Source: Ahrensia sp. (GTDB lineage Bacteria > Pseudomonadota > Alphaproteobacteria > Rhizobiales > Rhizobiaceae). Taken from it: a DNA stretch of 16,504 nt. Below are positions 1 to 7,265 of this stretch, in pieces. The stretch lies in contig NZXU01000032.1 of assembly GCA_002698425.1 (NCBI GenBank), positions 1 through 16,504 on the forward strand, in the 5' to 3' direction. How positions within the stretch are numbered: the stretch's first letter is position 1; each line of letters begins with the position of its first letter. Under the pieces are notes generated by a model that was not told where the DNA came from, made no database searches, and was given only the letters and a program-made list of their open reading frames with translations. The position numbers were made by a program, and so were the translations under genes.

Positions 1-354
1 GCCCAGGCCCTCATCGATGCGCTGCGGGCCAGGCGGTGCCGGGTCATTCTCGACGATTTCGGATCGGGCCTGTCGTCCTTTGCCTATCTTAGGCAGTTCC
101 GCATCGACAGCCTGAAGATCGACGGCGCGATCATCGGCGAGGTGGCGCGTGACGAGGTGCAGCGCACCATCGTGGCCGGCATTGTCGCGGTGGCGCGCAA
201 GATCGGCGTCGGAGTGATCGCGGAATATGTGGAGGACGCGGAAACGCTGGAGGTGTTGCGCGACCTCGGCGTAACGATGGCGCAGGGCTATCACATCGGC
301 CGGCCGGCGCCCTGGGTGGGCGCCCGCCCGGTGTCGTCTCAGATCGCGCGGTAG
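1..354 (+). CDS. EAL-domain protein (c-di-GMP phosphodiesterase), C-terminal part only
   Basis: The frame is open from the first base and ends at TAG 352-354, so only the last 117 residues of the protein are present. EAL domains hydrolyse the second messenger cyclic di-GMP to pGpG. The visible part carries the second-half motifs of the domain in order: DDFGSGLSS (metal-binding aspartates, about residues 18-26 of the fragment), LKIDG (38-42, with the conserved lysine), AEYVED (the conserved glutamate region) and QGYHIGRP near the end. All key residues seen are intact, so an active enzyme is likely, but the EAL signature itself and any GGDEF, PAS or membrane part lie outside the window. The last 16 bases overlap the 3' end of the opposite-strand TerB-like gene. 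Family assignment is firm; partners are unknown. Confidence 0.9.
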   Translation, partial: AQALIDALRARRCRVILDDFGSGLSSFAYLRQFRIDSLKIDGAIIGEVARDEVQRTIVAGIVAVARKIGVGVIAEYVEDAETLEVLRDLGVTMAQGYHIGRPAPWVGARPVSSQIAR

Positions 355-752
355 CGGGCCTGCGCGCCGCGCTCGATCGCGGCGACCGTGAGCTTGTCGA
401 GGCCGAGCGTGTCGCGCAGCATCTGCAGGATCCGCAGCTCTTCCTGCTGGACCGACAGATCGGCAACGGCGACGTCGACGGCCAGGGCATAGGCCGTGTC
501 GCGGTGGCTCGGCGGAACGCTCGCGCCGATCACGTCAAACGTGTCGCGCATGCCGTTTTCGGCCTGCAGCCGCTTGCCGCAATCCTGGGCCACGCGCACC
601 AGTCGATCCTGGTCGAAACCGGCGAAGACCGGCAGCGTCTTCACGACCTCGCCCATGGAGTGGAGTTCCTGGTCGGTCATGCTGCTGTCGGCGGCGGAGA
701 CCATCACCATCACGTAGATCAGTGCTTCCTGCAGGGATACCTGTTCGCTCAT
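339..752 (-). CDS. TerB-like (tellurite-resistance/DjlA N-domain type) cytosolic protein
   Basis: A 137-residue soluble, all-helical protein. I chose the ATG at 750-752, which gives [20 protein letters not shown]; the frame also reaches an ATG at 834-836, but the added residues are basic and unlike the fold. The sequence contains two related acidic segments, [12 protein letters not shown] (19-30) and [13 protein letters not shown] (about 94-106), in the spacing typical of TerB domains, where such acidic loops can bind metal. Length suits a stand-alone TerB domain (usually 130-150). No other ter genes are nearby, so this is probably a general stress or scaffold protein rather than part of a tellurite operon. 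The gene is convergent with the EAL gene, with a 16-base overlap, and divergent from lysK across 217 bp. The family is a recognition by motif; the function is unknown. Confidence 0.75.
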   Translation of the reverse strand: MSEQVSLQEALIYVMVMVSAADSSMTDQELHSMGEVVKTLPVFAGFDQDRLVRVAQDCGKRLQAENGMRDTFDVIGASVPPSHRDTAYALAVDVAVADLSVQQEELRILQMLRDTLGLDKLTVAAIERGAQARYRAI

Positions 753-969
753 CGGCTGTGCGGCCCTTTTGTCGACGTGTCCTGTTGCATGTTGCCTAAA
801 GCCAAGCCGGGAGCAGCGCAACCCGCGAAATGTCACGGCCGGTACCTGCGGCTTTTTTGCTGCGACCCTGTTCCGTTTGTGCGGCGCATCCAGTAGTGTC
901 CGCCCGCCGTTTGCCCGCGCCTGCGCCGGCGACGGCCCTCTTTTTCACTCCAACGACAATGGTCCGATC

Positions 970-2637
970 ATGACCTCAGTTTCGCTGCCGACGCTCGATC
1001 TGTCCCCCTCCATGCGAGAGGCGGCCATGGCTTCCAAAGCCTGGCCGTTCGAGGAGGCGCGAAAGCTGCTGAAACGGGTCGAGGCGCGCGGCGCCGACCG
1101 GCCGGTGCTGTTCGAGACCGGCTACGGTCCCTCCGGCCTGCCGCATATCGGCACCTTCGGCGAGGTGGCGCGCACGACCATGGTGCGCACCGCCTTCCGC
1201 GTACTGACCGAAGACAAGGTCGCCACCAAGCTGCTCTGCTTCTCCGACGACATGGACGGCATGCGCAAGATCCCGGAGAACGTTCCCGACCGCGCCGCCC
1301 TGGAACCGCATCTCCACAAGCCGCTCACCGTCGTGCCGAACCCGTTCGGCGGAGACTACGAGAGCTTCGGCCATCATAACAACGCCATGCTGCGCCGCTT
1401 CCTTGACACGTTCGGATTCGACTACGAATTCGCCAGCGCGACGGACTATTACAAGTCCGGCAGGTTCGACGAGATCCTGCTGCGCGTCGCCGAGCGCTAC
1501 GACGCGGTGATGGACATCATGCTGCCGACGCTGGGCGAGGAACGCCGCGCCACCTATTCGCCCTTCCTGCCGATCTCGCCGAAGACCGGCCGCGTGCTCT
1601 ACGTGCCGCTGAAGTCCGTCGACGCGAAGGCCGGCACGATCACCTATATCGACGAGGACGGCGACGACGTGACGCAGTCGATCACCGGCGGCAGCGTCAA
1701 GATGCAGTGGAAGCCGGACTTCGGCGCCCGCTGGGCGGCGCTCGGCGTGGACTTCGAGATGTTCGGCAAGGACCACGGCCCGAACATGCCGGTCTATGAC
1801 CGCATCTGTTCGGCGCTCGGCGGCCGTCCGCCGGAACATTATGTCTACGAACTCTTCCTCGACCAGAACGGCGAGAAGATCTCCAAGTCGAAGGGCAACG
1901 GCCTGACCATCGACGAGTGGCTGACCTATGCGCCGACCGAGAGCCTGGCGCTCTACATGTTCCAGAAGCCGCGCACGGCCAAGCGGCTCTATTTCGACGT
2001 CATCCCCAAGGCGGTGGACGAGTATTTCTCCTTCCTCGCCGCCTATGAGCGGCAGGACTGGGCCGGCCGGCTGAACAATCCGGTCTGGCACATCCATTCC
2101 GGCAAGCCGCCGGCCGCCGACATGCCGGTGCCGTTCTCGATGCTGCTCAACCTCGTCAGCGCCTCCAACGCGCATGACAAGCAGGTGCTGTGGGGCTTCA
2201 TCTCGCGCTATGCGCCGGGCGTCACCGCCGCGACCCATCCGAAGCTCGACGAGCTGGTCGGTTACGCGATCCGCTATTTCGACGACTTCGTCAAACCGTC
2301 GAAGACGTTCCGCGCCCCAGACGACACCGAGCGCGAGGCGCTGGCGAAGCTCGCCGCCGCCTTCGACGCGCTGCCTTCCGATGCCGATGGCGGCGCGATC
2401 CAGGACGCGGCGCTCGACGTGGCGCGCGGCTTCGAGCGGTATCAGGACCCGTCCAAGACCGGCCCCGACGGCGGACCGGCGGTGACGGGCGACTGGTTCC
2501 AGATGCTTTACCAGGTGCTGCTCGGCCAGCAGCGCGGCCCGCGCTTCGGCTCCTTCGTGGCGCTCTACGGCCTGTCCGAGACCGTCGCGCTGATCAACAA
2601 GGCGCTGGCCGGCGAACTGGTGAACGAAGCGGCCTGA
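970..2637 (+). CDS. lysK: Lysine--tRNA ligase, class I
   Basis: A 555-residue class I lysyl-tRNA synthetase, which charges tRNA-Lys with lysine using ATP in the cytoplasm. The class I catalytic signatures are visible: HIGTF (residues 59-63, the HIGH motif) after GYGPSGLP, and KISKS (303-307, the KMSKS loop). The C-terminal part is the helical anticodon-binding region of LysRS-I. Start: the frame is open upstream to 769, but the upstream residues look like translated spacer. The ATG at 970 gives [19 protein letters not shown], which matches my memory of rhizobial LysK N-termini. There is no strong Shine-Dalgarno sequence. The gene stands alone, divergent from the TerB-like gene and convergent with the PHA-system gene 3 bp away. 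Most bacteria use the unrelated class II enzyme; class I is usual in alphaproteobacteria and archaea. Confidence 0.95.
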   Translation: MTSVSLPTLDLSPSMREAAMASKAWPFEEARKLLKRVEARGADRPVLFETGYGPSGLPHIGTFGEVARTTMVRTAFRVLTEDKVATKLLCFSDDMDGMRKIPENVPDRAALEPHLHKPLTVVPNPFGGDYESFGHHNNAMLRRFLDTFGFDYEFASATDYYKSGRFDEILLRVAERYDAVMDIMLPTLGEERRATYSPFLPISPKTGRVLYVPLKSVDAKAGTITYIDEDGDDVTQSITGGSVKMQWKPDFGARWAALGVDFEMFGKDHGPNMPVYDRICSALGGRPPEHYVYELFLDQNGEKISKSKGNGLTIDEWLTYAPTESLALYMFQKPRTAKRLYFDVIPKAVDEYFSFLAAYERQDWAGRLNNPVWHIHSGKPPAADMPVPFSMLLNLVSASNAHDKQVLWGFISRYAPGVTAATHPKLDELVGYAIRYFDDFVKPSKTFRAPDDTEREALAKLAAAFDALPSDADGGAIQDAALDVARGFERYQDPSKTGPDGGPAVTGDWFQMLYQVLLGQQRGPRFGSFVALYGLSETVALINKALAGELVNEAA

Positions 2638-2640
2638 GGG

Positions 2641-2952
2641 CTACTTCTTTTCGAGAAGGAGCGTGCTCTCCTTCTCGACCTTGCCCTTGATCATCTCCGC
2701 CATGCCGGCGAGCAGCGCCGGCAGGATCACCGTGATCGTCACCGATTTCTCGGCGGCCTCGACGGTGCCGCTGGCTGTCATGCCGAAGGCCTTCGCATCG
2801 AAGTGAAGCGTGTCGCCTTCCCAGCGCTGCTCGAATTCCGAACCGAAGCCGATCCTGGCGGCGACCTTCTCGAAGCCGTCGCGGATGCGCCGCTGCGCTT
2901 CCTCGCGGCCGAGGTCATGGGAAATCGTGATCGTTACCGGTCTGGCCATCAT
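2641..2952 (-). CDS. Polyhydroxyalkanoic acid system family protein
   Basis: A 103-residue protein (102 if the second ATG, 2947-2949, is used). It matches the small polyhydroxyalkanoate-granule-associated family (PHA_gran_rgn, PF09650 by memory). Conserved features are the opening ITISHDLGREEAQRRI (residues 7-22), then RWEGDTLHF, a following glycine-containing strand (GMTASGTVEV-like), and ILPALLAG before a charged helix. Family members are linked by annotation to PHA granules, but their molecular role is not established. The start is uncertain: a GGAAG Shine-Dalgarno sequence sits 2 bases before the first ATG and 5 before the second, which favours the second. The gene follows the S24 repressor on the same strand after 77 bp and faces lysK tail to tail. 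No PHA synthase or phasin gene lies in the window. Confidence 0.8.
   Translation of the reverse strand: MMARPVTITISHDLGREEAQRRIRDGFEKVAARIGFGSEFEQRWEGDTLHFDAKAFGMTASGTVEAAEKSVTITVILPALLAGMAEMIKGKVEKESTLLLEKK
2651..2678 (+). terminator. Strong stem-loop just after lysK (possible terminator)
   Basis: An 11-bp perfect inverted repeat, TCGAGAAGGAG (2651-2661) and CTCCTTCTCGA (2668-2678), with a 6-nt loop, begins 14 bp after the lysK stop. No clean T-run follows on either strand, so it is not a textbook Rho-independent terminator. It may block read-through or protect the lysK mRNA 3' end. It lies inside the last codons of the opposite-strand PHA-system gene. Confidence 0.45.
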
Positions 2953-3029
2953 GTCTTCCGGGCTTGGCGTTGCGTGTCTGACATGCAGATGGGGATCGTC
3001 CTCCCCGCGCGCAATCGCCGGGCCGTACC

Positions 3030-3698
3030 TTACTGCGAAGCCCAGACGATCCGGGCCATCCAGTCGACCTCGGCCGACGGCAGCTTGCGCGGCGGATGGG
3101 CGGGATTGGCCGATTCCAGTTCGACGATCAGCGTGGTCCGGCGCAGGAGCGTTTTTGCCATCACCTCGCCGCCGCGCGTCTTGACGACCACCCGGTCGCC
3201 CTTGCGGATCTGCGCCGCCGGCGAGACGATGATGATGTCGCCCTCGCGGTAGAGCGGCAGCATGGAATCGCCGGTGATCTCCAAGGCATAGGCGCCGTCT
3301 TCCAGATCGGCGCCGGGAAAGGCGACCGTGTCCCAGCCCTGGCCGGCCGGGAAACCCGCATCGTCGAAGAAGCCGCCCGCGCCCGCCTGCGCCATGCCGA
3401 TGATCGGCACCTCGCGCAAATTCACGGCGCGCATGTTCGGCAGGGGCATGCCCTTGCCGTTGACATCGTCGCCGCGCACCAGCGCCATGAACTCGTCCAG
3501 GGACGAGCCGGTCGCCTCCATGATCTTGGCAAGCGATTCCGTCGACGGCCAGCGCGGCCGCCCGTCGGCTGCGACGCGCTTCGATTTGTTAAAGGTCGTG
3601 GAATCGAGCCCGGCGCGCTTCGCCAGACCGGAGGGCGAAAGGTCGTGGCGTTCGGCGAGCGCGTCGATCGCGTCCCAGATGCGTTTGTGGGAAAGCAT
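3030..3698 (-). CDS. XRE-type helix-turn-helix, S24 (LexA/CI-like) transcriptional regulator
   Basis: A 222-residue two-domain repressor. An N-terminal helix-turn-helix spans about residues 1-75 (LSPSGLAKRAGLDSTTFNKS is the likely recognition unit). A linker leads to a C-terminal S24 peptidase domain (about 95-222). The serine-lysine dyad is present: S145 in GDSMLPLYREGD and K182 in VMAKTL. The linker segment PIIGMAQAGAGG (98-109) holds Ala-Gly bonds in the position where LexA and CI are self-cleaved, so RecA-assisted cleavage is possible but unproven. The start is supported by an AGGAAG Shine-Dalgarno sequence. No phage genes surround it, and I recall stand-alone copies of this type in rhizobia, so it is probably a chromosomal regulator. 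Autoregulation is suggested by the palindromes at 3704-3733 over its promoter. Targets are unknown. Confidence 0.88.
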   Translation of the reverse strand: MLSHKRIWDAIDALAERHDLSPSGLAKRAGLDSTTFNKSKRVAADGRPRWPSTESLAKIMEATGSSLDEFMALVRGDDVNGKGMPLPNMRAVNLREVPIIGMAQAGAGGFFDDAGFPAGQGWDTVAFPGADLEDGAYALEITGDSMLPLYREGDIIIVSPAAQIRKGDRVVVKTRGGEVMAKTLLRRTTLIVELESANPAHPPRKLPSAEVDWMARIVWASQ

Positions 3699-3703
3699 GG
3701 CGC

Positions 3704-3733
3704 TTCCTGTGTCGGTTCAGGAATAAATACCTG
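3704..3733. promoter_or_regulatory. Candidate operator for the S24 repressor
   Basis: Three TTCCTG/CAGG-type half-sites lie just upstream of the repressor start. TTCCTG (3704-3709) and CAGGAA (3718-3723) form a perfect 6-bp inverted repeat. CAGGAATAAATACCTG (3718-3733) is a second, imperfect palindrome (12 of 16 positions symmetric) that shares the middle half-site. The outer half-sites also read as a direct repeat, TTCCTGTGTCGG and TACCTGTGACGG, 24 bp apart. The site covers the predicted -10 region and the leader, which fits autorepression. Confidence 0.6.
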
Positions 3734-3753
3734 TGACGGCGGCGCGCCGCAAG
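3725..3753 (-). promoter_or_regulatory. Probable sigma-70 promoter of the S24 repressor gene
   Basis: On the minus strand CTTGCG (3748-3753) is followed after 17 bases by GTATTT (3725-3730). Compared with the rhizobial pattern CTTGAC-N17-CTATAT, these match 5 of 6 and 4 of 6. The start point would fall near 3718, inside the palindromic operator candidate and about 20 bases before the start codon. Confidence 0.45.
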
Positions 3754-3769
3754 AGGCGATCGACCGGGA

Positions 3770-4396
3770 CTACTGCGCCGTCACAAGGATCGGCGCGCGG
3801 CCTGTCGCCAGCATGTGGTCGACAAGTTCCACCCGGTCCTGCCCCCAGAACGCCTCGCCGTCGACGACATAGGCCGGCGCGCCGACCGCGCCGACGACCA
3901 CCGCATCGGCGGTGTTCTTCGCCCGGACCGCGGCGACGGCCTCGGATCTTGCGGACGCCAGAATGGCGTCAGCGTCGAACACGTTCGCCGTCAGAAGCTC
4001 CGCGAGTACGCCTTCTTCGCTGATGTTCTTTTCCTCGGTCCAGATCGCGGCGAAAACCGCGCCGACATAGGCTCCGGGGTCGCCGCCGGCCTCCAGGATC
4101 GCGATCACCGTATGGTCGGCCAGCGTCGGATCGACCGGGAAATGCGCCGGCTTCGGCGTGATCGGCAGGCCGCGATACGCCGCGACCCGCTGCAATTCGA
4201 CCAGCCGGTATTGCTGCCTGACGACCGGACGCTGGCCGAGGGGCACCGCGCCGGATTCCGCCCACAGCCCGCCAAGCGCGACCGGCCGGTAGGTCAGCGC
4301 CGCGCCATGCTTCGCCGCCACGTCGATGATCGCCTGGTGGCCGAGATAGCTGAACGGAGAAATGCAGGTGAAATAGTAATCGATCGTCTTGGCCAA
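3770..4396 (-). CDS. 2-hydroxychromene-2-carboxylate isomerase / DsbA-family (GST kappa-like) protein
   Basis: A 208-residue thioredoxin-fold protein of the HCCA isomerase/GST-kappa group. The family includes the glutathione-dependent isomerase of naphthalene breakdown, but many chromosomal members have unknown substrates. Visible signatures are the N-terminal YYFTCISPFSYLGH (residues 7-20), whose serine S13 sits where the catalytic serine of the family lies, and near the end GAPAYVVDGEAFWGQDR, the usual C-terminal signature. The frame stays open upstream to 4663, but I place the start at TTG 4394-4396. That choice gives the normal family length, has an AGAAGGG ribosome-binding site 8 bases upstream, and sits just downstream of a predicted promoter, whereas the earlier ATG would lie upstream of it. 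No aromatic-degradation genes are near, so the substrate is open. Confidence 0.85.
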   Translation of the reverse strand: MAKTIDYYFTCISPFSYLGHQAIIDVAAKHGAALTYRPVALGGLWAESGAVPLGQRPVVRQQYRLVELQRVAAYRGLPITPKPAHFPVDPTLADHTVIAILEAGGDPGAYVGAVFAAIWTEEKNISEEGVLAELLTANVFDADAILASARSEAVAAVRAKNTADAVVVGAVGAPAYVVDGEAFWGQDRVELVDHMLATGRAPILVTAQ

Positions 4397-4404
4397 ATCC
4401 CGGA

Positions 4405-4411
4405 CCCTTCT
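4405..4411 (-). promoter_or_regulatory. Ribosome-binding site deciding a TTG start
   Basis: AGAAGGG on the minus strand lies 8 bases before the TTG at 4394-4396. No ATG or GTG in the frame has a comparable site with the right protein length, so this site fixes the start of the HCCA isomerase-like gene. Confidence 0.7.
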
Positions 4412-4424
4412 GTTGCCGCCGCGA

Positions 4425-4453
4425 ACAGAGGGGCCGGAGCGCCTTGCGTCAAG
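4425..4453 (-). promoter_or_regulatory. Probable promoter of the HCCA isomerase-like gene
   Basis: On the minus strand CTTGAC (4448-4453, a full match to the rhizobial -35) is followed after 17 bases by CTCTGT (4425-4430, 4 of 6 to CTATAT). Transcription would start near 4418, leaving a leader of roughly 20 bases that contains the AGAAGGG site. Confidence 0.55.
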
Positions 4454-4560
4454 GGTGAAACGCCGACCTCGCGCAACCGTGATCGGCGACCAGCCAACGC
4501 CGTGCGCGCCGCGCCCGGCAGGGACGGAAGGTCCGACGGCGGCAGGCGGGCCGATGCGTG

Positions 4561-4589
4561 CTTGACATTGCAGTGCACAAAGACGATAT
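4561..4589 (+). promoter_or_regulatory. Probable sigma-70 promoter of the DEAD-box helicase gene
   Basis: CTTGAC (4561-4566) followed by exactly 17 bases and CGATAT (4584-4589) matches the rhizobial pattern CTTGAC-N17-CTATAT at 6 of 6 and 5 of 6 positions, the best match I found in the window. Transcription would begin near 4596, giving a 5' leader of about 265 bases before the helicase start. Confidence 0.65.
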
Positions 4590-4861
4590 CCGCTCCATGA
4601 AAGCGCTTCGGCTGCCGCGTGAGCAGCCTGCGGGCCAACAGGATCGATGATCGCCGCCCGCACGACGCATTTTCCCGCCGGTGCATCATGCGCCGGATTT
4701 TCCCAAGAGTTCCCAATTCACGCGGGGTGCTGACGATCCGCCGATCCGCGAGGCAATGAGGTCCCGGAGAGCGGCTGGATCGCAACCGCATGGCGCGCCG
4801 GTCCGATGTCGGACGGGACGCGTTTGTTCTGGCATGCGCGCCAAGGATGTCGCGCGCTGCC

Positions 4862-6265
4862 ATGAAAGGTATTGTTTTGACCGAATTCGCAGCCCTCGGG
4901 CTTTCCGAACGTATCCTCCATTCCCTTGAAGCCACCGGCTTCAAGGAGCCGACGCCGATCCAGAAGGCGGCCATTCCCGCCGTCCTCGAAGGCCACGACC
5001 TGATGGGCCTCGCCCAGACCGGCACCGGCAAGACCGCCGCCTTCGGCCTTCCGCTGATCGAAAAACTGCTTGCCAATCCGCAACGTCCTTATCCCAAGAG
5101 CACGCGGGCCCTCATCCTCGCGCCGACCCGCGAACTGGCCAACCAGATCACCGCCAGCCTGAAGAGCTTCGTCAAGCGCTCCAAGCTGCAGATCGCGACC
5201 GTGGTCGGCGGCCAGTCGATCAACGTGCAGATCCGCGACCTCCACGCCGGCAAGGACATTCTAGTCGCAACGCCGGGACGGTTGATCGATTTGATGGAGC
5301 GCAAGGCGATCATCCTCGCGCAGACCCACTTCCTCGTCCTCGACGAGGCCGACCAGATGCTCGATCTCGGCTTCATCCATTCGCTGAAGCAGATCGCCAA
5401 GGCGCTGCCGAAGGAGCGCCAGACGCTGCTGTTCTCGGCGACGATGCCGAGCGAGATCGAGGGACTTGCCCGCACCTATCTGACCGACCCGGTCCGCGTC
5501 GAGGTGACGCCGCCCGGCAAGGCCGCCGACAAGATCGACCAGTCGGTGCATTTCGTTTCGCAGCGCGCCAAGGCCGATCTGCTCAAGCAGCATCTGGGCG
5601 AGCGCAAGGAAGACCTGTCGCTGGTCTTCGCGCGCACCAAGCACGGCGCCGAAAAGCTGATGAAGCATCTCGTCTCCCACGGCTTCTCCGCCGCGTCGAT
5701 CCATGGCAACAAGAGCCAGGGCCAGCGCGACCGCGCCATCCGCGAATTCAAGAGCGGCAATGTCCGCATCCTCGTCGCCACCGACGTGGCGGCGCGCGGC
5801 ATCGATATCCCGGGCGTCAGCCATGTCTATAATTTCGACCTGCCGCAGGTTCCCGAAAGCTATGTCCACCGCATCGGCCGCACCGCGCGCGCCGGGGCCG
5901 AGGGCAGGGCGGTGACCTATTGCGCCGAGGACGAGACGAAGATGCTGCGCGACATCGAGAAGCTGACCGGCATCTCGATCGCGATTGCCGGCGGCGAGCA
6001 TCCGGGCTTCAGCGCCGGGACCCGCAAGGAAGGCGGCCGCGGGCGCGGCGGCAATGGCGGCGGCGGCAACCGGGGTTCCGGCGGCGGACGCCCTCAGGGC
6101 CAGCCCGGTGAAGCGCGCAAGTCCGACAACCAGAATCGCAAACGCCCGCATCGCGGCAAGCGCCCGCAGGGCCAGCCCGGCGAAAAGACGGCGGGCGCGG
6201 GCGCACAACCGGCCAAGGCGAGCAAGCCCCGCTGGCGCCGCAACCGCAAGAGTCGCGCGGCGTAG
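4862..6265 (+). CDS. rhlE: DEAD-box ATP-dependent RNA helicase, RhlE-like
   Basis: A 467-residue RNA helicase that uses ATP to unwind RNA duplexes, typically in ribosome assembly, mRNA decay and cold adaptation. All core motifs appear in order: Q motif GFKEPTPIQ (26-34), Walker A AQTGTGKT (51-58), PTRELA (88-93), TPGR (137-140), DEAD (161-164), SAT (192-194), VATDVAARGID (305-315) and HRIGRTAR (336-343). After about residue 385 comes a glycine-arginine-rich then lysine-rich disordered tail with RPQGQPGE twice, a typical RNA-binding extension. The start is a choice: ATG 4862 is kept here, but TTG 4877, giving an N-terminus (M)TEFAALGLSE, has the better Shine-Dalgarno sequence (AAAGG, 7 bases away) and may be the true one. 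It ends 3 bp from the stop of convergent doeB. The rhlE name is by resemblance. Confidence 0.92.
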   Translation: MKGIVLTEFAALGLSERILHSLEATGFKEPTPIQKAAIPAVLEGHDLMGLAQTGTGKTAAFGLPLIEKLLANPQRPYPKSTRALILAPTRELANQITASLKSFVKRSKLQIATVVGGQSINVQIRDLHAGKDILVATPGRLIDLMERKAIILAQTHFLVLDEADQMLDLGFIHSLKQIAKALPKERQTLLFSATMPSEIEGLARTYLTDPVRVEVTPPGKAADKIDQSVHFVSQRAKADLLKQHLGERKEDLSLVFARTKHGAEKLMKHLVSHGFSAASIHGNKSQGQRDRAIREFKSGNVRILVATDVAARGIDIPGVSHVYNFDLPQVPESYVHRIGRTARAGAEGRAVTYCAEDETKMLRDIEKLTGISIAIAGGEHPGFSAGTRKEGGRGRGGNGGGGNRGSGGGRPQGQPGEARKSDNQNRKRPHRGKRPQGQPGEKTAGAGAQPAKASKPRWRRNRKSRAA

Positions 6266-6268
6266 CTT

Positions 6269-7261
6269 TTAGGACTTCACCTCCGCGATGACCGCCAGGC
6301 AGTCTCCGGCCTTCACCAGGCCGGGGAAATGCCGGGCGGTCAGCAACCCGCCGCGCTTCGCGCGGTATTCGAGCGCCGGCTCGCCCGTGCGGTCGACCCT
6401 CCAGATCTTCGCCAGGCAGTCGCCGGCTTCGAGCATGTCGCCGAGATCGGCGCAGGGCTCGATCATCCCGTCATCGGTGGCAAAGACGAACGCGTCGTCA
6501 TGGGTCATGTCCAGTTCGACGCTTGGACCCTTTTCCAATTCGCCGGTCAGGATGCCGGCATGGATCAGCACGTTGCGCAGACCCTTTCGCGCAATCGCGA
6601 TGGATTTCGCCGTCGCTGAGCCGCCGCCGCCGAGCTCCGTCGTCACGAAGACCTTGCCCTGCTCCTCGACGATCGTGTCATACATGCCGACATTGTCGAT
6701 CTCGCGCATCGTCATCGAATAGGGCGCGTTGAAGGCTTCCATCGCGGCGACGCAGGCATGCTGCTGCATGGCGTCATCAAGGATATGCGCGGCGGCGAAG
6801 GGCAGGAAGTCGAGCGTCTTGCCGCCGGAATGGAAGTCGAGAACGATATCGGCATGCGGCACGAGTTCGCTGGCGAAATAATCCGCGATCTTCTCGGTCA
6901 CCGTGCCCGCCGGCTTGCCGGGGAAGAGACGGTTGAGATTGCCCCGGTCGATGGGCGAGGTGCGCGTACCCGCCCTGAACGCCGGATAATTGAAGAACGG
7001 CACGATGATGACACGGCCGGTGACATCCGCAGGCTTCAGCGTCGCCGCCAGTTCCTGCAGCGCGACCGGCCCCTCATATTCGTCGCCATGATTGGCCCCG
7101 GTCAGGAGCGCCGTCGGCCCGTCGCCATTCTTTATCACCGTAATCGGGATCATCACCGAGCCCCAGGCGGAATCGTCGCGGCTCCAGGGCAGGCGCAGGT
7201 GGCCGTGATGGGCTCCGTTCTCGTCGAGCGGGATGGTCGGGACGATCGGGTTCTTCGCCAT
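6269..7261 (-). CDS. doeB: N-alpha-acetyl-L-2,4-diaminobutyrate deacetylase (ectoine catabolism)
   Basis: A 330-residue zinc enzyme of the succinylglutamate desuccinylase/aspartoacylase group (M14-like). It removes acetate from N-alpha-acetyl-2,4-diaminobutyrate, the product of ectoine ring opening, to give 2,4-diaminobutyrate. The zinc site is visible: H58 and E61 in GANHGDEYEGP and H144 in LDFHSGGKT; E209 in TTELGG is the likely general base. The C-terminal third has the beta-rich form of the family. The start ATG lies 4 bp after the doeA stop, with AAGGA inside the doeA end, so the two are one operon and probably translationally coupled. In Ruegeria the equivalent gene is called eutE and its product works in a complex with EutD. 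The pathway assignment rests on family features plus the doeA, doeX, doeC and doeD neighbours. Confidence 0.93.
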   Translation of the reverse strand: MAKNPIVPTIPLDENGAHHGHLRLPWSRDDSAWGSVMIPITVIKNGDGPTALLTGANHGDEYEGPVALQELAATLKPADVTGRVIIVPFFNYPAFRAGTRTSPIDRGNLNRLFPGKPAGTVTEKIADYFASELVPHADIVLDFHSGGKTLDFLPFAAAHILDDAMQQHACVAAMEAFNAPYSMTMREIDNVGMYDTIVEEQGKVFVTTELGGGGSATAKSIAIARKGLRNVLIHAGILTGELEKGPSVELDMTHDDAFVFATDDGMIEPCADLGDMLEAGDCLAKIWRVDRTGEPALEYRAKRGGLLTARHFPGLVKAGDCLAVIAEVKS

Positions 7262-7265
7262 ATAC

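Larger units (their letters stand above)
4397..4861. other. Divergent intergenic region, 465 bp, no gene seen
   Basis: This stretch separates the minus-strand HCCA isomerase-like gene from the plus-strand helicase gene. It holds one promoter for each direction (4425-4453 minus; 4561-4589 plus) and then about 265 bases of probable helicase leader with a small GTCCG/CGGAC stem near 4801-4814. Open frames crossing it have no recognisable protein features, and I see no convincing small gene. Confidence 0.6.

Noticed and set aside
769..969. N-terminal extension of LysK to an earlier ATG
   Set aside because: The residues are cysteine/arginine-rich spacer translation, unlike any LysRS-I N-terminus; ATG 970 gives the expected start.
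3030..3698. Prophage repressor marking a prophage
   Set aside because: No integrase, structural, lysis or att-like sequences are seen; neighbours are housekeeping-type genes.
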